Below are positions 1 through 7,932 of a stretch of DNA of 64,000 nucleotides, piece by piece. Both the position numbers and the translations under genes were made by a program. The notes beneath the pieces were generated by a model. That model was not told where the DNA came from. It saw only the letters and a program-made list of their open reading frames with translations, and made no database searches. The stretch spans positions 1,736,001 through 1,800,000 of the forward strand of contig CP011265.1 in the NCBI GenBank assembly GCA_000972765.1, written 5' to 3'. Within the stretch, counting starts at the first letter, position 1, and every line of letters begins with the position of its first letter. The DNA comes from Verrucomicrobia bacterium IMCC26134 (GTDB lineage Bacteria > Verrucomicrobiota > Verrucomicrobiia > Opitutales > Opitutaceae).

Positions 1-3000
1 GGCGTCAGCACAGGATCGATGCTTAGCAAATATGACCCTCCGCCTACGGGCGCGGGGCGGCTCCAGAGCGCGGTCTCGACGCCGCGATAGTGGGCGGCCG
101 CTTGCTGGATAAGCGCCTTAGCCTGGGCGCGGTCGGTCGGACTTGAGGCGGCTAGGGCACTCAAGAGCGTGGGGTGACTCTTAAGCAGAGTATCCACGGG
201 CTCCGGGTCGAAGCCATGTTCAGTAGCATTAGGAAAAGCGGCCGCCAACACTGAGTCGATGATATCGCCATTAGTGAGATCCACGCCGAAGTCGTAGCTG
301 TCACTCAGCAACCGCACGGCTTGGAACAACTTGATCGCTGCTTTGATCATTTCGAGGTCAGGGTGGGCGAGGACGATGTCTTGCATGCTGCCGACATCGG
401 CGCCGGCGAAGCGGATCTCGGCGGAGGCGGGGATGGCATCGAGATCGGCGAGGAAGGTCGCGAGCACGGCCACGTCCTGGGCTTTGAGAAACGCAAAGAC
501 ATCGGCGAGATTGGCGCCCGCCTTGAAGCGAGGGACGTTATACCCCTTCTGGCCAGCGATCACCTGCACGCTGGCTGGCAGGTTGCCGACCACAGTGACG
601 CGCAGCGGGTTGTAAGCGTATTCGAAATGCAACAAAGCGCTCTTGTGGGGAGGCAGCTGAAGGGTCACATTGCCCTGTGCGTCCATGACGCTCGGATCAC
701 CGAGACGGCGTTCAAGTTGATCCTGTGACAGTTGTATAGCGTCACTCCAGTTCCCGGTGAAGGCCGAGCCGTCGGGTTGATCAAGCTTCAGGGTGAGCGT
801 TACGCTGGCTGCGCTCTGATTATTGAAGGCAATACACGCTGATTCGTAGTCGACCACCTGCCAGCTGTTGCCGTTTTGCACCCAATTGCCGGGCGTGACG
901 TGGTATTTGTTGGGAGATTGGATCTGGGGATTGCCCAAGGCGAAATCCGCGGGCTCCACGCGGGTGGCCCCGAGTTTGTCTTTTAGAAACGCGGGGGTCG
1001 AGGTGTCGGCCAAGATACCGAAGCGCGCTGCGCTGCGAAGCAGGCGGGCGAGCGGCACATCAAGGGCGGCGGGATTGGCGGTGATGTAGGCATCGAGCAA
1101 AGTCTTCGCCTGATTAAAAGCGTAGCCATAGAGCAGGTCGTAAGCATCGGCGGCCTTGGCCAGAGAGGTGGGCAGAGTGACCGCGAGCACCGCTGGCGAA
1201 GAAGTGACCGTGCCGAGGCTGTTGGTCACTTTTACCGTGTAGGAACCGGTGTCGTAGGTATTCGCCACGTTGAGCGCATAGCTGGCAGCGGTCGCACCGG
1301 GGATGGCCTCGCCGTTGAGATACCATTGGAAATAAAGGGGGCTCCCCAAGGCTTTGACCGAAAAGGTGACGCCTTGACCGATGGCGATCGTGGTGGCGGC
1401 GGGAGGGGTGGTGACCTGTGGAGCCGCCAAGGTGATTAAGGCGGCGGTGTGATACCCGCCGGCGGCAATCGCGGCAACGCCCTCCAAGTAGGGGACGGTG
1501 GTTTGGCCGTAGCTATTGTCGCCCCAAGCGACGACGGTGCCGTCTGCCTTCAGCGCCACCGTGTGGGAGGAGCCTGCGGAGATTGCCATCACGTTGCTGA
1601 GGCCGTCGGGGACGGTGGTTTGGCCCTGGTAGTTATAGCCCCAGGCGACGACGGTGCCGTCTGCCTTCAGAGCGGCCGTATGCGAACCGCCGGCGGAGAT
1701 GGCGACCACGTTGCTGAGGCCCTCGGGGATGGTGGTTTGGCCTGCCCAGTTATATCCCCAAGCGACGACGGTGCCGTCTGCCTTCAGCGCGGCCGTATGC
1801 GAATCGCCGGCGGAGATGGCGACCACGTTGCTGAGGCCCTCGGGGATGGTGGTCTGGCCCTGGTAGTTATAGCCCCAAGCGACGACGGTGCCGTCTGCCT
1901 TCAGCGCGACGGTGAAGGCGGAGCCGTCGGAGATCGCGACCACGTTGCTGAGGCCCTCGGGGATGGTGGTTTGGCCAGCCCAGCTATCGCCCCAAGCGAC
2001 GACGGTGCCGTCTGCCTTCAGCGCCACCGTGTGGGAGGAGCCTGCGGAGATTGCCACCACGTTGCTGAGGCCGTCGGGGACGGTGGTTTGGCCAGCCCAG
2101 CTATCGCCCCAAGCGACGACGGTGCCGTCTGCCTTCAGCGCCACCGTGTGGGAGGAGCCTGCGGAGATTGCCACCACGTTGCTGAGGCCGTCGGGGACGG
2201 TGGTTTGGCCTGACCAATTTGCGCCCCAAGCGACGACGGCGGTCTGCCCCGGGATCCGCACGTTTACAAATCCAGTGGCACGCGCGACGCCGCCGTTACC
2301 GTCGGTGACTTTTACGGTGTAGGCCCCTTGATCGAGGTAATCGGTCTTAAGCTTCGTGTAGCTGGCCCCAGTCGCACCGGCGATCGCACGGTTATCGTGA
2401 TACCACTGGTAGGAAAGCGGCGCAGTCCCCGTGGCCGTGGTCCAGAGAGTAAACCCGGAGCCCTCATTCACCACGGTGCGAGCGACCGGCGCAGCGGTAA
2501 TCGTGGGGGCCTGAGCTACCGTGAAGTGCAGGTCCACGACAGTGACAAAGGCCGAGGTCCGGGCAGTGTAGCCGTTGGTATCAGTGGCGGTGAGGGTAAG
2601 GGTGGCGGAGCCGGCGCCGACGGGGTTGATGGAGAGGGTGTGGCCGCCGACGAGGGTGGCGGTGGCAACGTTGGGGTGGTCGCTGGAGACGGTAAAGGTG
2701 ACGACGGCGGTCTGGCCGGTGGCGGCTGGGAAAAGGGGGATGACGGTGGTGCTGTTGACGGTGATAAAATTGGAGACGAGCAGGGTGGTCTGGCCGACGG
2801 TGATGTCGCGGAGGGGGGTCTCGGTGAAGGCTCCGCCGAGATTATACAGCGGGTTTTCGGCGATCGTATCCACGATGGTCATGCCGGTGCCGAGGACGCG
2901 GGCGAAGACGCTGTAGCCGGAGGCGTTGAGTGGGCCGAGGGTGGTGGTGTTGTCTTGGGTATTGAAAAACCACTCGCTGGTGGCGGAGTTGACGTCGCTG

Positions 3001-3467
3001 GTGCGGGCGGCGGCGAGGGTGCCGCGGGCGTTGGGCAGGTTGTATTCCAAGTTAACGGCGGTGCGTTTGGTGAGGGTTGGTGCACCGGGCAGGGTGGCGT
3101 AGTAGCCGCCACCCTGAAGAATGGCCGGGCTGCTGGTTCCCAATCCGTTAACGCGGTGGAAGAAGGTGTTTGAGTAGTCGCCGGCGTTTACGTAGGCGAG
3201 GAAGTTGGCGACGTGGTTGGGGGCGGCGGTGGCGAGGAGCTCGACGTTGAATTGACCGAGGGAGGTATCGAACTGGACGATCTGGCCGGTGACGCCCGGG
3301 ACGGTGAAAACCGTAGAGAGGTCAAACTCGGCGGCGGAGGCGCCGACGGTGAGGGCCTGAGCGGCGATCGGGGAGGCGACGGCGGGGACGGTGGACTGGG
3401 CAGACGCCGAGCCTAGGGTCATCATGAGCAGGCCGAAAAAAACGCGGAACAGGGAGTTGATTTTCAT
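1..3467 (-). CDS. Giant secreted protein: cyclophilin-type PPIase domain, Ig-like modules and RCC1-like repeats (C-terminus off window)
   Basis: Reading leftward from the ATG at 3467 the frame stays open to the window edge, giving more than 1,150 residues. A signal peptide (about residues 1-24, ending ASAQ) is followed by a cyclophilin-type peptidyl-prolyl isomerase domain (about 55-215) with recognisable FFHR, ILQGGG, SEWFFN and YSVFARV stretches. Next come a cadherin/Ig-like module (nt about 2810-2530), an Ig-like module with YQWY (nt about 2510-2280), seven 39-residue RCC1-like repeats (nt about 2250-1440), another Ig-like module with FQWY (nt about 1430-1190) and a long C-terminal region I do not recognise. 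It is exported and probably cell-surface or extracellular. Whether the PPIase domain is active is unknown; secreted Verrucomicrobia and Planctomycetes proteins often carry such domains. The gene lies 30 nt downstream of the small exported protein gene at 4157 and may be co-transcribed with it. Confidence 0.85.
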   Translation of the reverse strand, partial: MKINSLFRVFFGLLMMTLGSASAQSTVPAVASPIAAQALTVGASAAEFDLSTVFTVPGVTGQIVQFDTSLGQFNVELLATAAPNHVANFLAYVNAGDYSNTFFHRVNGLGTSSPAILQGGGYYATLPGAPTLTKRTAVNLEYNLPNARGTLAAARTSDVNSATSEWFFNTQDNTTTLGPLNASGYSVFARVLGTGMTIVDTIAENPLYNLGGAFTETPLRDITVGQTTLLVSNFITVNSTTVIPLFPAATGQTAVVTFTVSSDHPNVATATLVGGHTLSINPVGAGSATLTLTATDTNGYTARTSAFVTVVDLHFTVAQAPTITAAPVARTVVNEGSGFTLWTTATGTAPLSYQWYHDNRAIAGATGASYTKLKTDYLDQGAYTVKVTDGNGGVARATGFVNVRIPGQTAVVAWGANWSGQTTVPDGLSNVVAISAGSSHTVALKADGTVVAWGDSWAGQTTVPDGLSNVVAISAGSSHTVALKADGTVVAWGDSWAGQTTIPEGLSNVVAISDGSAFTVALKADGTVVAWGYNYQGQTTIPEGLSNVVAISAGDSHTAALKADGTVVAWGYNWAGQTTIPEGLSNVVAISAGGSHTAALKADGTVVAWGYNYQGQTTVPDGLSNVMAISAGSSHTVALKADGTVVAWGDNSYGQTTVPYLEGVAAIAAGGYHTAALITLAAPQVTTPPAATTIAIGQGVTFSVKALGSPLYFQWYLNGEAIPGATAASYALNVANTYDTGSYTVKVTNSLGTVTSSPAVLAVTLPTSLAKAADAYDLLYGYAFNQAKTLLDAYITANPAALDVPLARLLRSAARFGILADTSTPAFLKDKLGATRVEPADFALGNPQIQSPNKYHVTPGNWVQNGNSWQVVDYESACIAFNNQSAASVTLTLKLDQPDGSAFTGNWSDAIQLSQDQLERRLGDPSVMDAQGNVTLQLPPHKSALLHFEYAYNPLRVTVVGNLPASVQVIAGQKGYNVPRFKAGANLADVFAFLKAQDVAVLATFLADLDAIPASAEIRFAGADVGSMQDIVLAHPDLEMIKAAIKLFQAVRLLSDSYDFGVDLTNGDIIDSVLAAAFPNATEHGFDPEPVDTLLKSHPTLLSALAASSPTDRAQAKALIQQAAAHYRGVETALWSRPAPVGGGSYLLSIDPVLT
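1440..2250. repeat. Seven tandem 117-bp repeats encoding RCC1-like units
   Basis: Near-identical 117-nt units repeat in tandem inside the giant secreted protein gene; for example the string acgacggtgc recurs at 1531 and 1648, exactly 117 nt apart. Each unit encodes 39 residues of the pattern VVAWGxNxxGQTT(V/I)P(D/E)GLSN followed by VVAISAG..HT(V/A)ALKADGT, matching RCC1 beta-propeller blades. Seven units give one complete seven-bladed propeller. Nucleotide identity between neighbours is high, so the array was recently duplicated or is being homogenised. Confidence 0.9.
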
Positions 3468-3497
3468 ATTTTGAAAGTATTGAAAAAGGAGGATGGA

Positions 3498-4157
3498 TTA
3501 GGGGGCCTGCGGAATTGGATGGGCGCGCGATAAAGCCACCGCACCGTTCGCCGAGCTGCTGGTCGCGTGCGGATTTATCCGGACTGGCGCATCGGGGTCC
3601 GGGAGACTCGGCGACGGCCTAAAATCCACCACCTGCGCAGCATTACCCGTGAACGCCACTAGGACGGGTTGTGGCCGAGCCAGGCCGCCATCCGCCGCTC
3701 GCATCTGAGCGCGCTCGAAGATGATCTGTTGGCCTCGCACTCGCGGGAACCGGTCCGTGACCAGCTCGCGTTTATCCGGGAGGATCACAAGCAGAGGCTC
3801 GGAAAGCTGGGCGGGGTGAAACCGCAGTAATTCAGCGGTCAAGGTGGACCAATCCGCAGCGGTGCACGGCGTGGAGTTGATCGAAAGCTTGGGTTGCGAG
3901 ATCGCCACTCCGGGGGTCGCGATCCGAAACGGGCCTACCTTGCGATGGGCAGCCCCCAGGGTTGCAAACTCCAACCGGGCAAAGGTCGTCCCCTCGATAC
4001 TCGAGAAGAAGCTCACGCGGCTGTTTTTCAACTCGATCACCTGAGCCACCTTATCGCGTGTGCCGGTCAAGGGTTCAGCACGCGCGTAGCCAATGCAGCA
4101 TAGGCCAAAGAAGAGTGCAATCAGAGCCTGGAACCGTAGGTAGTTCACCGAGTCCAA
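3498..4157 (-). CDS. Small exported protein of unknown function
   Basis: A 219-residue protein with an N-terminal signal peptide (hydrophobic stretch about 9-24, ending YARAEP). The mature part is mostly beta-prone, with no transmembrane segment and no motif I recognise. The last 50 residues are rich in Pro, Ala and Ser. It is transcribed toward the giant secreted protein gene, which starts 30 nt downstream, so the two may be one unit and act together at the cell surface. I cannot assign a function. Confidence 0.7.
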   Translation of the reverse strand: MDSVNYLRFQALIALFFGLCCIGYARAEPLTGTRDKVAQVIELKNSRVSFFSSIEGTTFARLEFATLGAAHRKVGPFRIATPGVAISQPKLSINSTPCTAADWSTLTAELLRFHPAQLSEPLLVILPDKRELVTDRFPRVRGQQIIFERAQMRAADGGLARPQPVLVAFTGNAAQVVDFRPSPSLPDPDAPVRINPHATSSSANGAVALSRAHPIPQAP

Positions 4158-4506
4158 GCGGGGGTTGGAATGGAAACCAAGGTCAATGCGTGGAGCTTGA
4201 TTACGTGAACAAGTATATTGGTCGTGAAACTGTAAGCTGTGGTATCTATTCTATACCTTTAGAACTGTGCCTTAGAATTCGCGATTTTTAATAGGTTTAT
4301 ATAGGTTTAGTCGCGGGTAAGCATTACACGGTATCAGTGTAAACGTAGTCGCACAAAGGCTGTCGGGATAAGGCAGGACGTTATCCCTACTTAATGGTGC
4401 TAGGGCCGTATCGGCCGTTCTCCTTAGTCTGGATACGCATGACATCGGCGTGGCTACACTGCCAAAGGAGCGATTCGGAATCGAAGCCGTATATTCCGCG
4501 CCTCTC
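4158..4506. other. Intergenic region, AT-rich, with a dispersed repeat copy
   Basis: About 350 bp between the small exported protein gene and the MBL-fold gene. It is more AT-rich than its surroundings around 4240-4320, where a short direct repeat (ataggttta twice, about 4291-4313) occurs. It presumably carries the promoter for the leftward gene at 4157. Its right end holds one copy of a 60-nt dispersed repeat (4404-4463). I see no coding sequence with protein-like composition here. Confidence 0.6.
4404..4463. repeat. Dispersed intergenic repeat, copy A
   Basis: A 60-nt stretch that aligns, with only a small indel, to 6244-6303. Both begin GGCCGT-NNN-GGCCGTT, share GTCTG near the middle and end with GGCGTGGCTA. 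The first part of each is an inverted repeat (GGCC/GGCC). This looks like a REP-type intergenic element, here in a degenerate copy. Confidence 0.6.
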
Positions 4507-5352
4507 CTAAGTCGCAAAGGGATTGTGCACGCGCTCATGGCCGAGTGTGGTGAGCGGTCCGTGACCGGGGGCGACGATGGTGGAGGGGGGCAACAACGTG
4601 AGCAGGCGGGCGACCTGCTCGCGCAGGCGTTTGCTGCAGAAAAACGCACCGCCTACCGAGCCGGCGAAGAGCAGGTCTCCGCTGATCAACAAGGGACTCG
4701 CCTGCGTGGCGCCAGGGGCGCGGACGACATAGGAATTATGCGCCTCGGCATGGCCGGGGGTGGCCAGGGTGTCGATTCGGTAGCCGCCGCATTCCATGCT
4801 CGCCCCGTCGCCGAGCCCGGCGGCGCCGGGAAGCTTGGCCCCGAGCGGAGCGAAGACGGGGGCGGGGCCGAAGAGGCGCTGCACGTCGGCAAGCGCGCCG
4901 ATATGCTCGGTTTCGACATGGGTGATGAAAATCGCGGACACCCGGGTGATGCCGGCTGGCCAGATCCGGCGCAGGTGATCGGTCGCGGGCCCGGTGTCGA
5001 AGAGCACGCCGGTGCCGCTGCGGCAGTCGCTGACGAGGTAGGCGTTGGCGGTGCCGATGCCGTGCGGCGAACGCAGCGGATGAAGGCAAAAGGGCAGGCC
5101 GGAGATGACGGGCAGCGGGTAGCGGCCACTGGCGACGGATTCCAGTCCGGCGACATTAAGCTCCAGGGCAGTGGCGAGGCGGCGGATCTCGCCCGGGGTG
5201 AAATCGTAGCGGTAGTCGATGGCGTCGCGAATGCGCTCGGCCTCAATGCCGCTGCGGGCGCCGAGGCCTTCCGGAGTGAGCACGGCATGGCCCATCGCCT
5301 TTTCCAAGACGTCGCCAAACTCGTCTTCCAGGGGTGCCTGCTCGATGACCAT
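4507..5352 (-). CDS. HTH-domain metallo-beta-lactamase-fold hydrolase
   Basis: A 281-residue protein. Residues about 5-75 resemble a Cro/XRE-type helix-turn-helix (LTPEGLGARSGI, then LATALELNVAGL). The remainder is an MBL-fold domain with ITHVETEH (145-150), a TPGH motif with His201, ISGDLLFAG and APGHG. In the usual metal motif HxHxDH the middle His and the Asp are both Glu here (H-V-E-T-E-H), so metal binding is probably altered. I chose the ATG at 5352; the longer frame to 5508 runs back through a heptamer repeat and overlaps the pyrE start, so it is unlikely. The gene is divergent from pyrE. The substrate cannot be predicted. Confidence 0.8.
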   Translation of the reverse strand: MVIEQAPLEDEFGDVLEKAMGHAVLTPEGLGARSGIEAERIRDAIDYRYDFTPGEIRRLATALELNVAGLESVASGRYPLPVISGLPFCLHPLRSPHGIGTANAYLVSDCRSGTGVLFDTGPATDHLRRIWPAGITRVSAIFITHVETEHIGALADVQRLFGPAPVFAPLGAKLPGAAGLGDGASMECGGYRIDTLATPGHAEAHNSYVVRAPGATQASPLLISGDLLFAGSVGGAFFCSKRLREQVARLLTLLPPSTIVAPGHGPLTTLGHERVHNPFAT

Positions 5353-5375
5353 GGACGCGAGCTTTGCACGGGGAA

Positions 5376-5403
5376 TGTCCAATGTCCAACGACCAATGTC
5401 CCG
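5376..5403. repeat. Heptamer tandem repeat, copy 1 (TGTCCAA type)
   Basis: Four consecutive heptamers: TGTCCAA, TGTCCAA, CGACCAA, TGTCCCG. It lies 24 nt upstream of the MBL gene ATG, in the MBL/pyrE divergent interval. A related array sits inside purL at 11606-11640. It resembles the short tandemly repeated heptanucleotides scattered through some bacterial genomes. Confidence 0.75.
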
Positions 5404-5498
5404 TTGGACGACAGCCCGCCCGCCCGCAGATCCCGGAGCGGCGCGGGCGTGCAAAAAAGATTTGGATTTTTGGGTGAGGGTGCGGCACCGTCGCGCAC

Positions 5499-6077
5499 AT
5501 GGACGCATCCCAACAAGAGATTCTCGATATTTTCACGCGCACCCGCGCGTTGCTTCGCGGACACTTCGTGCTCCGTTCAGGCCTGCATAGCGGGCACTAT
5601 TTTCAATGCGCCCAAGTCTGCCAGAACATGGCGGCGGTGTCGCGACTGGCGGAGTTGTTGCTGGAAAAACTCAAGCGCCAGGGCGGGCTGGAGTTCACCA
5701 CGGTGCTGGCTCCCGCGATGGGCGGCCTGGTAATCGGCCAGGAAGTGGCGCGGCAGGCGGGGGTGCGGTATATTTTCGCCGAGAAGGAAAACGACCGGCT
5801 GGTGCTGCGGCGCGGCTTTAAGTTCGCCCCCGGCGAACGCGTGCTGGTGGTGGAGGATGTGGTAACGCGCGGAGGCCGCGTGCTGGAGAGTTTGGAAATC
5901 GTGAAACAGGGCGGAGGCCACGCCGTGGCGGTGGCGATGCTGGTGGACCGGAGCGCGGGGACGCTGCGCTTCGAGGTGCCGGCGGTCTCGCTGCTGGAGC
6001 TGAGCTTCCCGACCTACGAGGCGGATAAGATGCCGGCGGAACTGGCTGCGTTGCCCATCGAGAAACCGGGCAGTTAA
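5499..6077 (+). CDS. pyrE: Orotate phosphoribosyltransferase
   Basis: A 192-residue protein that converts orotate and PRPP to orotidine 5'-phosphate in cytosolic de novo pyrimidine synthesis. The type I phosphoribosyltransferase PRPP loop is visible as VLVVEDVVTRGGR. The N-terminus (ALLRGHFVLRSGLHSGHYFQ) and the YIFAEKEND stretch fit PyrE. Length is normal. It is divergent from the MBL gene and convergent with the DegP-type protease gene, with a strong hairpin terminator 60 nt past its stop. prs, which makes its PRPP, lies 1.9 kb further on. Confidence 0.93.
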   Translation: MDASQQEILDIFTRTRALLRGHFVLRSGLHSGHYFQCAQVCQNMAAVSRLAELLLEKLKRQGGLEFTTVLAPAMGGLVIGQEVARQAGVRYIFAEKENDRLVLRRGFKFAPGERVLVVEDVVTRGGRVLESLEIVKQGGGHAVAVAMLVDRSAGTLRFEVPAVSLLELSFPTYEADKMPAELAALPIEKPGS

Positions 6078-6140
6078 ACCTCGAGCATTTAAAACCCGAA
6101 AAACGCGATTGGTGCTCTGCCGTGCGCAACCGTCTTTGCG

Positions 6141-6186
6141 AAAAAACGGTGCGCCGAATCTTAGGGATTCAACGCACCGTTTTTTT
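6141..6186. terminator. Bidirectional intrinsic terminator with nested hairpin, after pyrE
   Basis: A perfect 13-bp stem (AAAAAACGGTGCG at 6141-6153 pairing with CGCACCGTTTTTT at 6173-6185) flanked by A and T runs, so it can work on both strands. Inside its loop is a second hairpin, GAATC-ttagg-GATTC (6156-6170). It ends pyrE and may also stop readthrough from the leftward protease gene. Confidence 0.9.
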
Positions 6187-6241
6187 GCGAGTGTCTGCTG
6201 ACGCTTATGCCGTTTATGTTTCAATCGGGTTCAGATGTAGC

Positions 6242-6263
6242 AACGGCCGTCCCGGCCGTTTTT
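6242..6263 (+). terminator. GC-rich hairpin with T-run between pyrE and the protease gene
   Basis: AACGGCC-gtccc-GGCCGTT followed by three more T residues forms a short intrinsic-terminator-like hairpin on the plus strand. It is also the first part of dispersed repeat copy B, so it may be a repeat element rather than a dedicated terminator. Confidence 0.5.
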
Positions 6264-6303
6264 CCGGCGTCTGAACACGCCACACACAGGCGTGGCTATA
6301 CCG
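6244..6303. repeat. Dispersed intergenic repeat, copy B
   Basis: A 60-nt stretch homologous to 4404-4463. This copy has the better inverted repeats: GGCC/GGCC in the first part, and CACGCC-acacaca-GGCGTG in the second. It lies just past the 3' end of the protease gene. Confidence 0.6.
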
Positions 6304-6335
6304 GCCGATAGACCGGTTTCGGAATTGGAATAGTA

Positions 6336-7787
6336 TCACTTGGCGATGTTGATGGCGACATGGCTGAACTGGCCGCGGGAGAAGATCACCAGCAGGTTCA
6401 TCCCGGGGCGGAGCAGGCTCTGGGCATCGTCGATGGAGTTTACCGGCTGACGGTTGATCGCAACAATCACCATACCGGGGACGAGACGGCGGGCGAAGGG
6501 TGAGTCGTCTGCGACCTCTGTGATCACGAGACCGGAGAGATCACGAGGGGCGGAGAAGCGTTGGCGGTTGTCATCGCCGAGAGGCTCAAGGGTGACACCG
6601 CGCAACACATTCCGGTCTGTCACCGAGGCATCGAGGGTGCCGAGACTGACGCGGATGACGCGCTCCTTGTCGTCACGCAGGAGACGCACCTCGACGGAGG
6701 ACCCGGGGGCCTTGGCGGCGATGAGAAAACGCAGGTCCTGCATGGTGTTCACGGCTTTGCCGTCGATCGCGGTGATCACATCGCTGCGGGCCAGACCGGC
6801 TTTGGCGGCGGGACTCTCCTTGGGCAGGTTGGTGATGATCACGCCCTTTTGGTCCTTGGGCATGGCAAGGGCCTCGGCGAGTTCGGGTGTCAAGGTCTCT
6901 CCGGTGATGCCCAGATAGCCGCGCGAAACGCTGCCGGTGTCCACCAGGCTGGCGAGCACGGAGGAGGCGAGATTGACCGGGATGGCGAAGCCGATGCCGA
7001 TGTTGCCGGTGCCGCCACGACCGGAGAGGATGGCGGAGTTGATGCCGACGAGACGACCTTGCGCGTCCACGAGGGCGCCGCCGGAGTTGCCCTGATTGAT
7101 GGCGGCGTCGGTCTGGATGAAGCTCTCGTAGCCGCCCTGCTCGGCAAGGATGCCGACCTGGCGACCGGTGGCGGAGATGATGCCCATCGTCACGGTCTGG
7201 CCTACGCCCAGGGGATTGCCGACGGCGAAGACGATGTCGCCGACGCGAAGCTTGTCGCTGTCGGCGAGGGTGAGGATGGGGAGATTGGTGGCATCGACCT
7301 TGATGACAGCGACGTCGGTCTTGGGGTCGGTGCCGATGACCTTGGCATCGAACTCGCGGCCATCGTTGAGGGTGACGCGCAGGGAGTCGGCCTCGGCGAC
7401 GACGTGGTTGTTGGTGAGAATGTAGCCATCGGCGGAAACGATGACGCCCGAGCCCAGGCCGCGTTCGACGGATTCCTGGTCCGGGAAGGCGTTGTTACCG
7501 TAGAGCTGGCGGAAAATGTCGGGGACCTGCGCCCGCTGCTTGGTTGTCTTGGACGAGTAAACCGAGACGACCGCGGATTGAACGGGCTCGATGATATCGG
7601 CGTAAGAAGTGGCGCGAGCGTTGGGCCCGGCGACGAGGGCGGAAGGGTCGATCTTGAGGGCCACCGGATGGTGGTCGCCGGCAGTTTTCCTGGCGGGGTC
7701 AGCCGTCGTTTTTTCCGCGCCACAAGCGGGCATAATGGCGACGCCTAGCAGGGCTAGAAAAAGAGAAACCAGTTTACGGGTATTCAT
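6336..7787 (-). CDS. DegP/HtrA-type periplasmic serine protease with two PDZ domains
   Basis: A 483-residue trypsin-like protease of the HtrA family, expected to degrade or refold damaged envelope proteins. The catalytic triad is intact: His128 (NNHVV), Asp158 (KTDVAV) and Ser235 (GNSGGA). PDZ 1 spans about 285-375 (RGYLGI, then GVIITNLPKESPAAKAGL) and PDZ 2 about 385-480. The N-terminus is a signal sequence; Cys22 in MPACG might make it a lipoprotein, but the lipobox is weak. Length is typical for DegP/DegQ. It stands alone, convergent with pyrE. I give no symbol because degP, degQ and mucD cannot be told apart here. Confidence 0.93.
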   Translation of the reverse strand: MNTRKLVSLFLALLGVAIMPACGAEKTTADPARKTAGDHHPVALKIDPSALVAGPNARATSYADIIEPVQSAVVSVYSSKTTKQRAQVPDIFRQLYGNNAFPDQESVERGLGSGVIVSADGYILTNNHVVAEADSLRVTLNDGREFDAKVIGTDPKTDVAVIKVDATNLPILTLADSDKLRVGDIVFAVGNPLGVGQTVTMGIISATGRQVGILAEQGGYESFIQTDAAINQGNSGGALVDAQGRLVGINSAILSGRGGTGNIGIGFAIPVNLASSVLASLVDTGSVSRGYLGITGETLTPELAEALAMPKDQKGVIITNLPKESPAAKAGLARSDVITAIDGKAVNTMQDLRFLIAAKAPGSSVEVRLLRDDKERVIRVSLGTLDASVTDRNVLRGVTLEPLGDDNRQRFSAPRDLSGLVITEVADDSPFARRLVPGMVIVAINRQPVNSIDDAQSLLRPGMNLLVIFSRGQFSHVAINIAK

Positions 7788-7865
7788 GGTGGAGGGATGG
7801 ACTTAAGGAAAAGATTACGGGATCAAAGACCTGTGATACCGAGGCAAGGTTCCAGAGATAAGCGC

Positions 7866-7899
7866 AAAAAATCCGCGCCCGATGCGGGACGCGGAAAAA
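7866..7899 (-). terminator. Intrinsic terminator of prs
   Basis: On the minus strand TTTTTCCGCG-TCCCG-CAT-CGGG-CGCGGATTTTTT forms a long GC-rich stem flanked by T and A runs, 34 nt after the prs stop. It may act in both directions. Confidence 0.8.
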
Positions 7900-7932
7900 G
7901 AGAACGAGATGCTGCTGCGAGCGGGTGAAGGG

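Noticed and set aside
1449-2213. Long open frame on the plus strand (254 codons)
   Set aside because: It is the antisense shadow of the repeat region; its repeats mirror the real protein on the minus strand.
1440-2250. Regular repeats that might suggest a CRISPR array
   Set aside because: The units are 117 nt, contiguous and in frame within a gene, with no spacers; they encode RCC1-like blades.
4450-5733. 427-codon plus-strand frame
   Set aside because: It overlaps the MBL gene and pyrE in antisense or another frame and its product is low-complexity Gly/Ala-rich.
6561-7748. 395-codon plus-strand frame
   Set aside because: It is antisense to the DegP-type protease, whose catalytic triad is intact; the frame has shadow-like Gly/Asp-rich composition.
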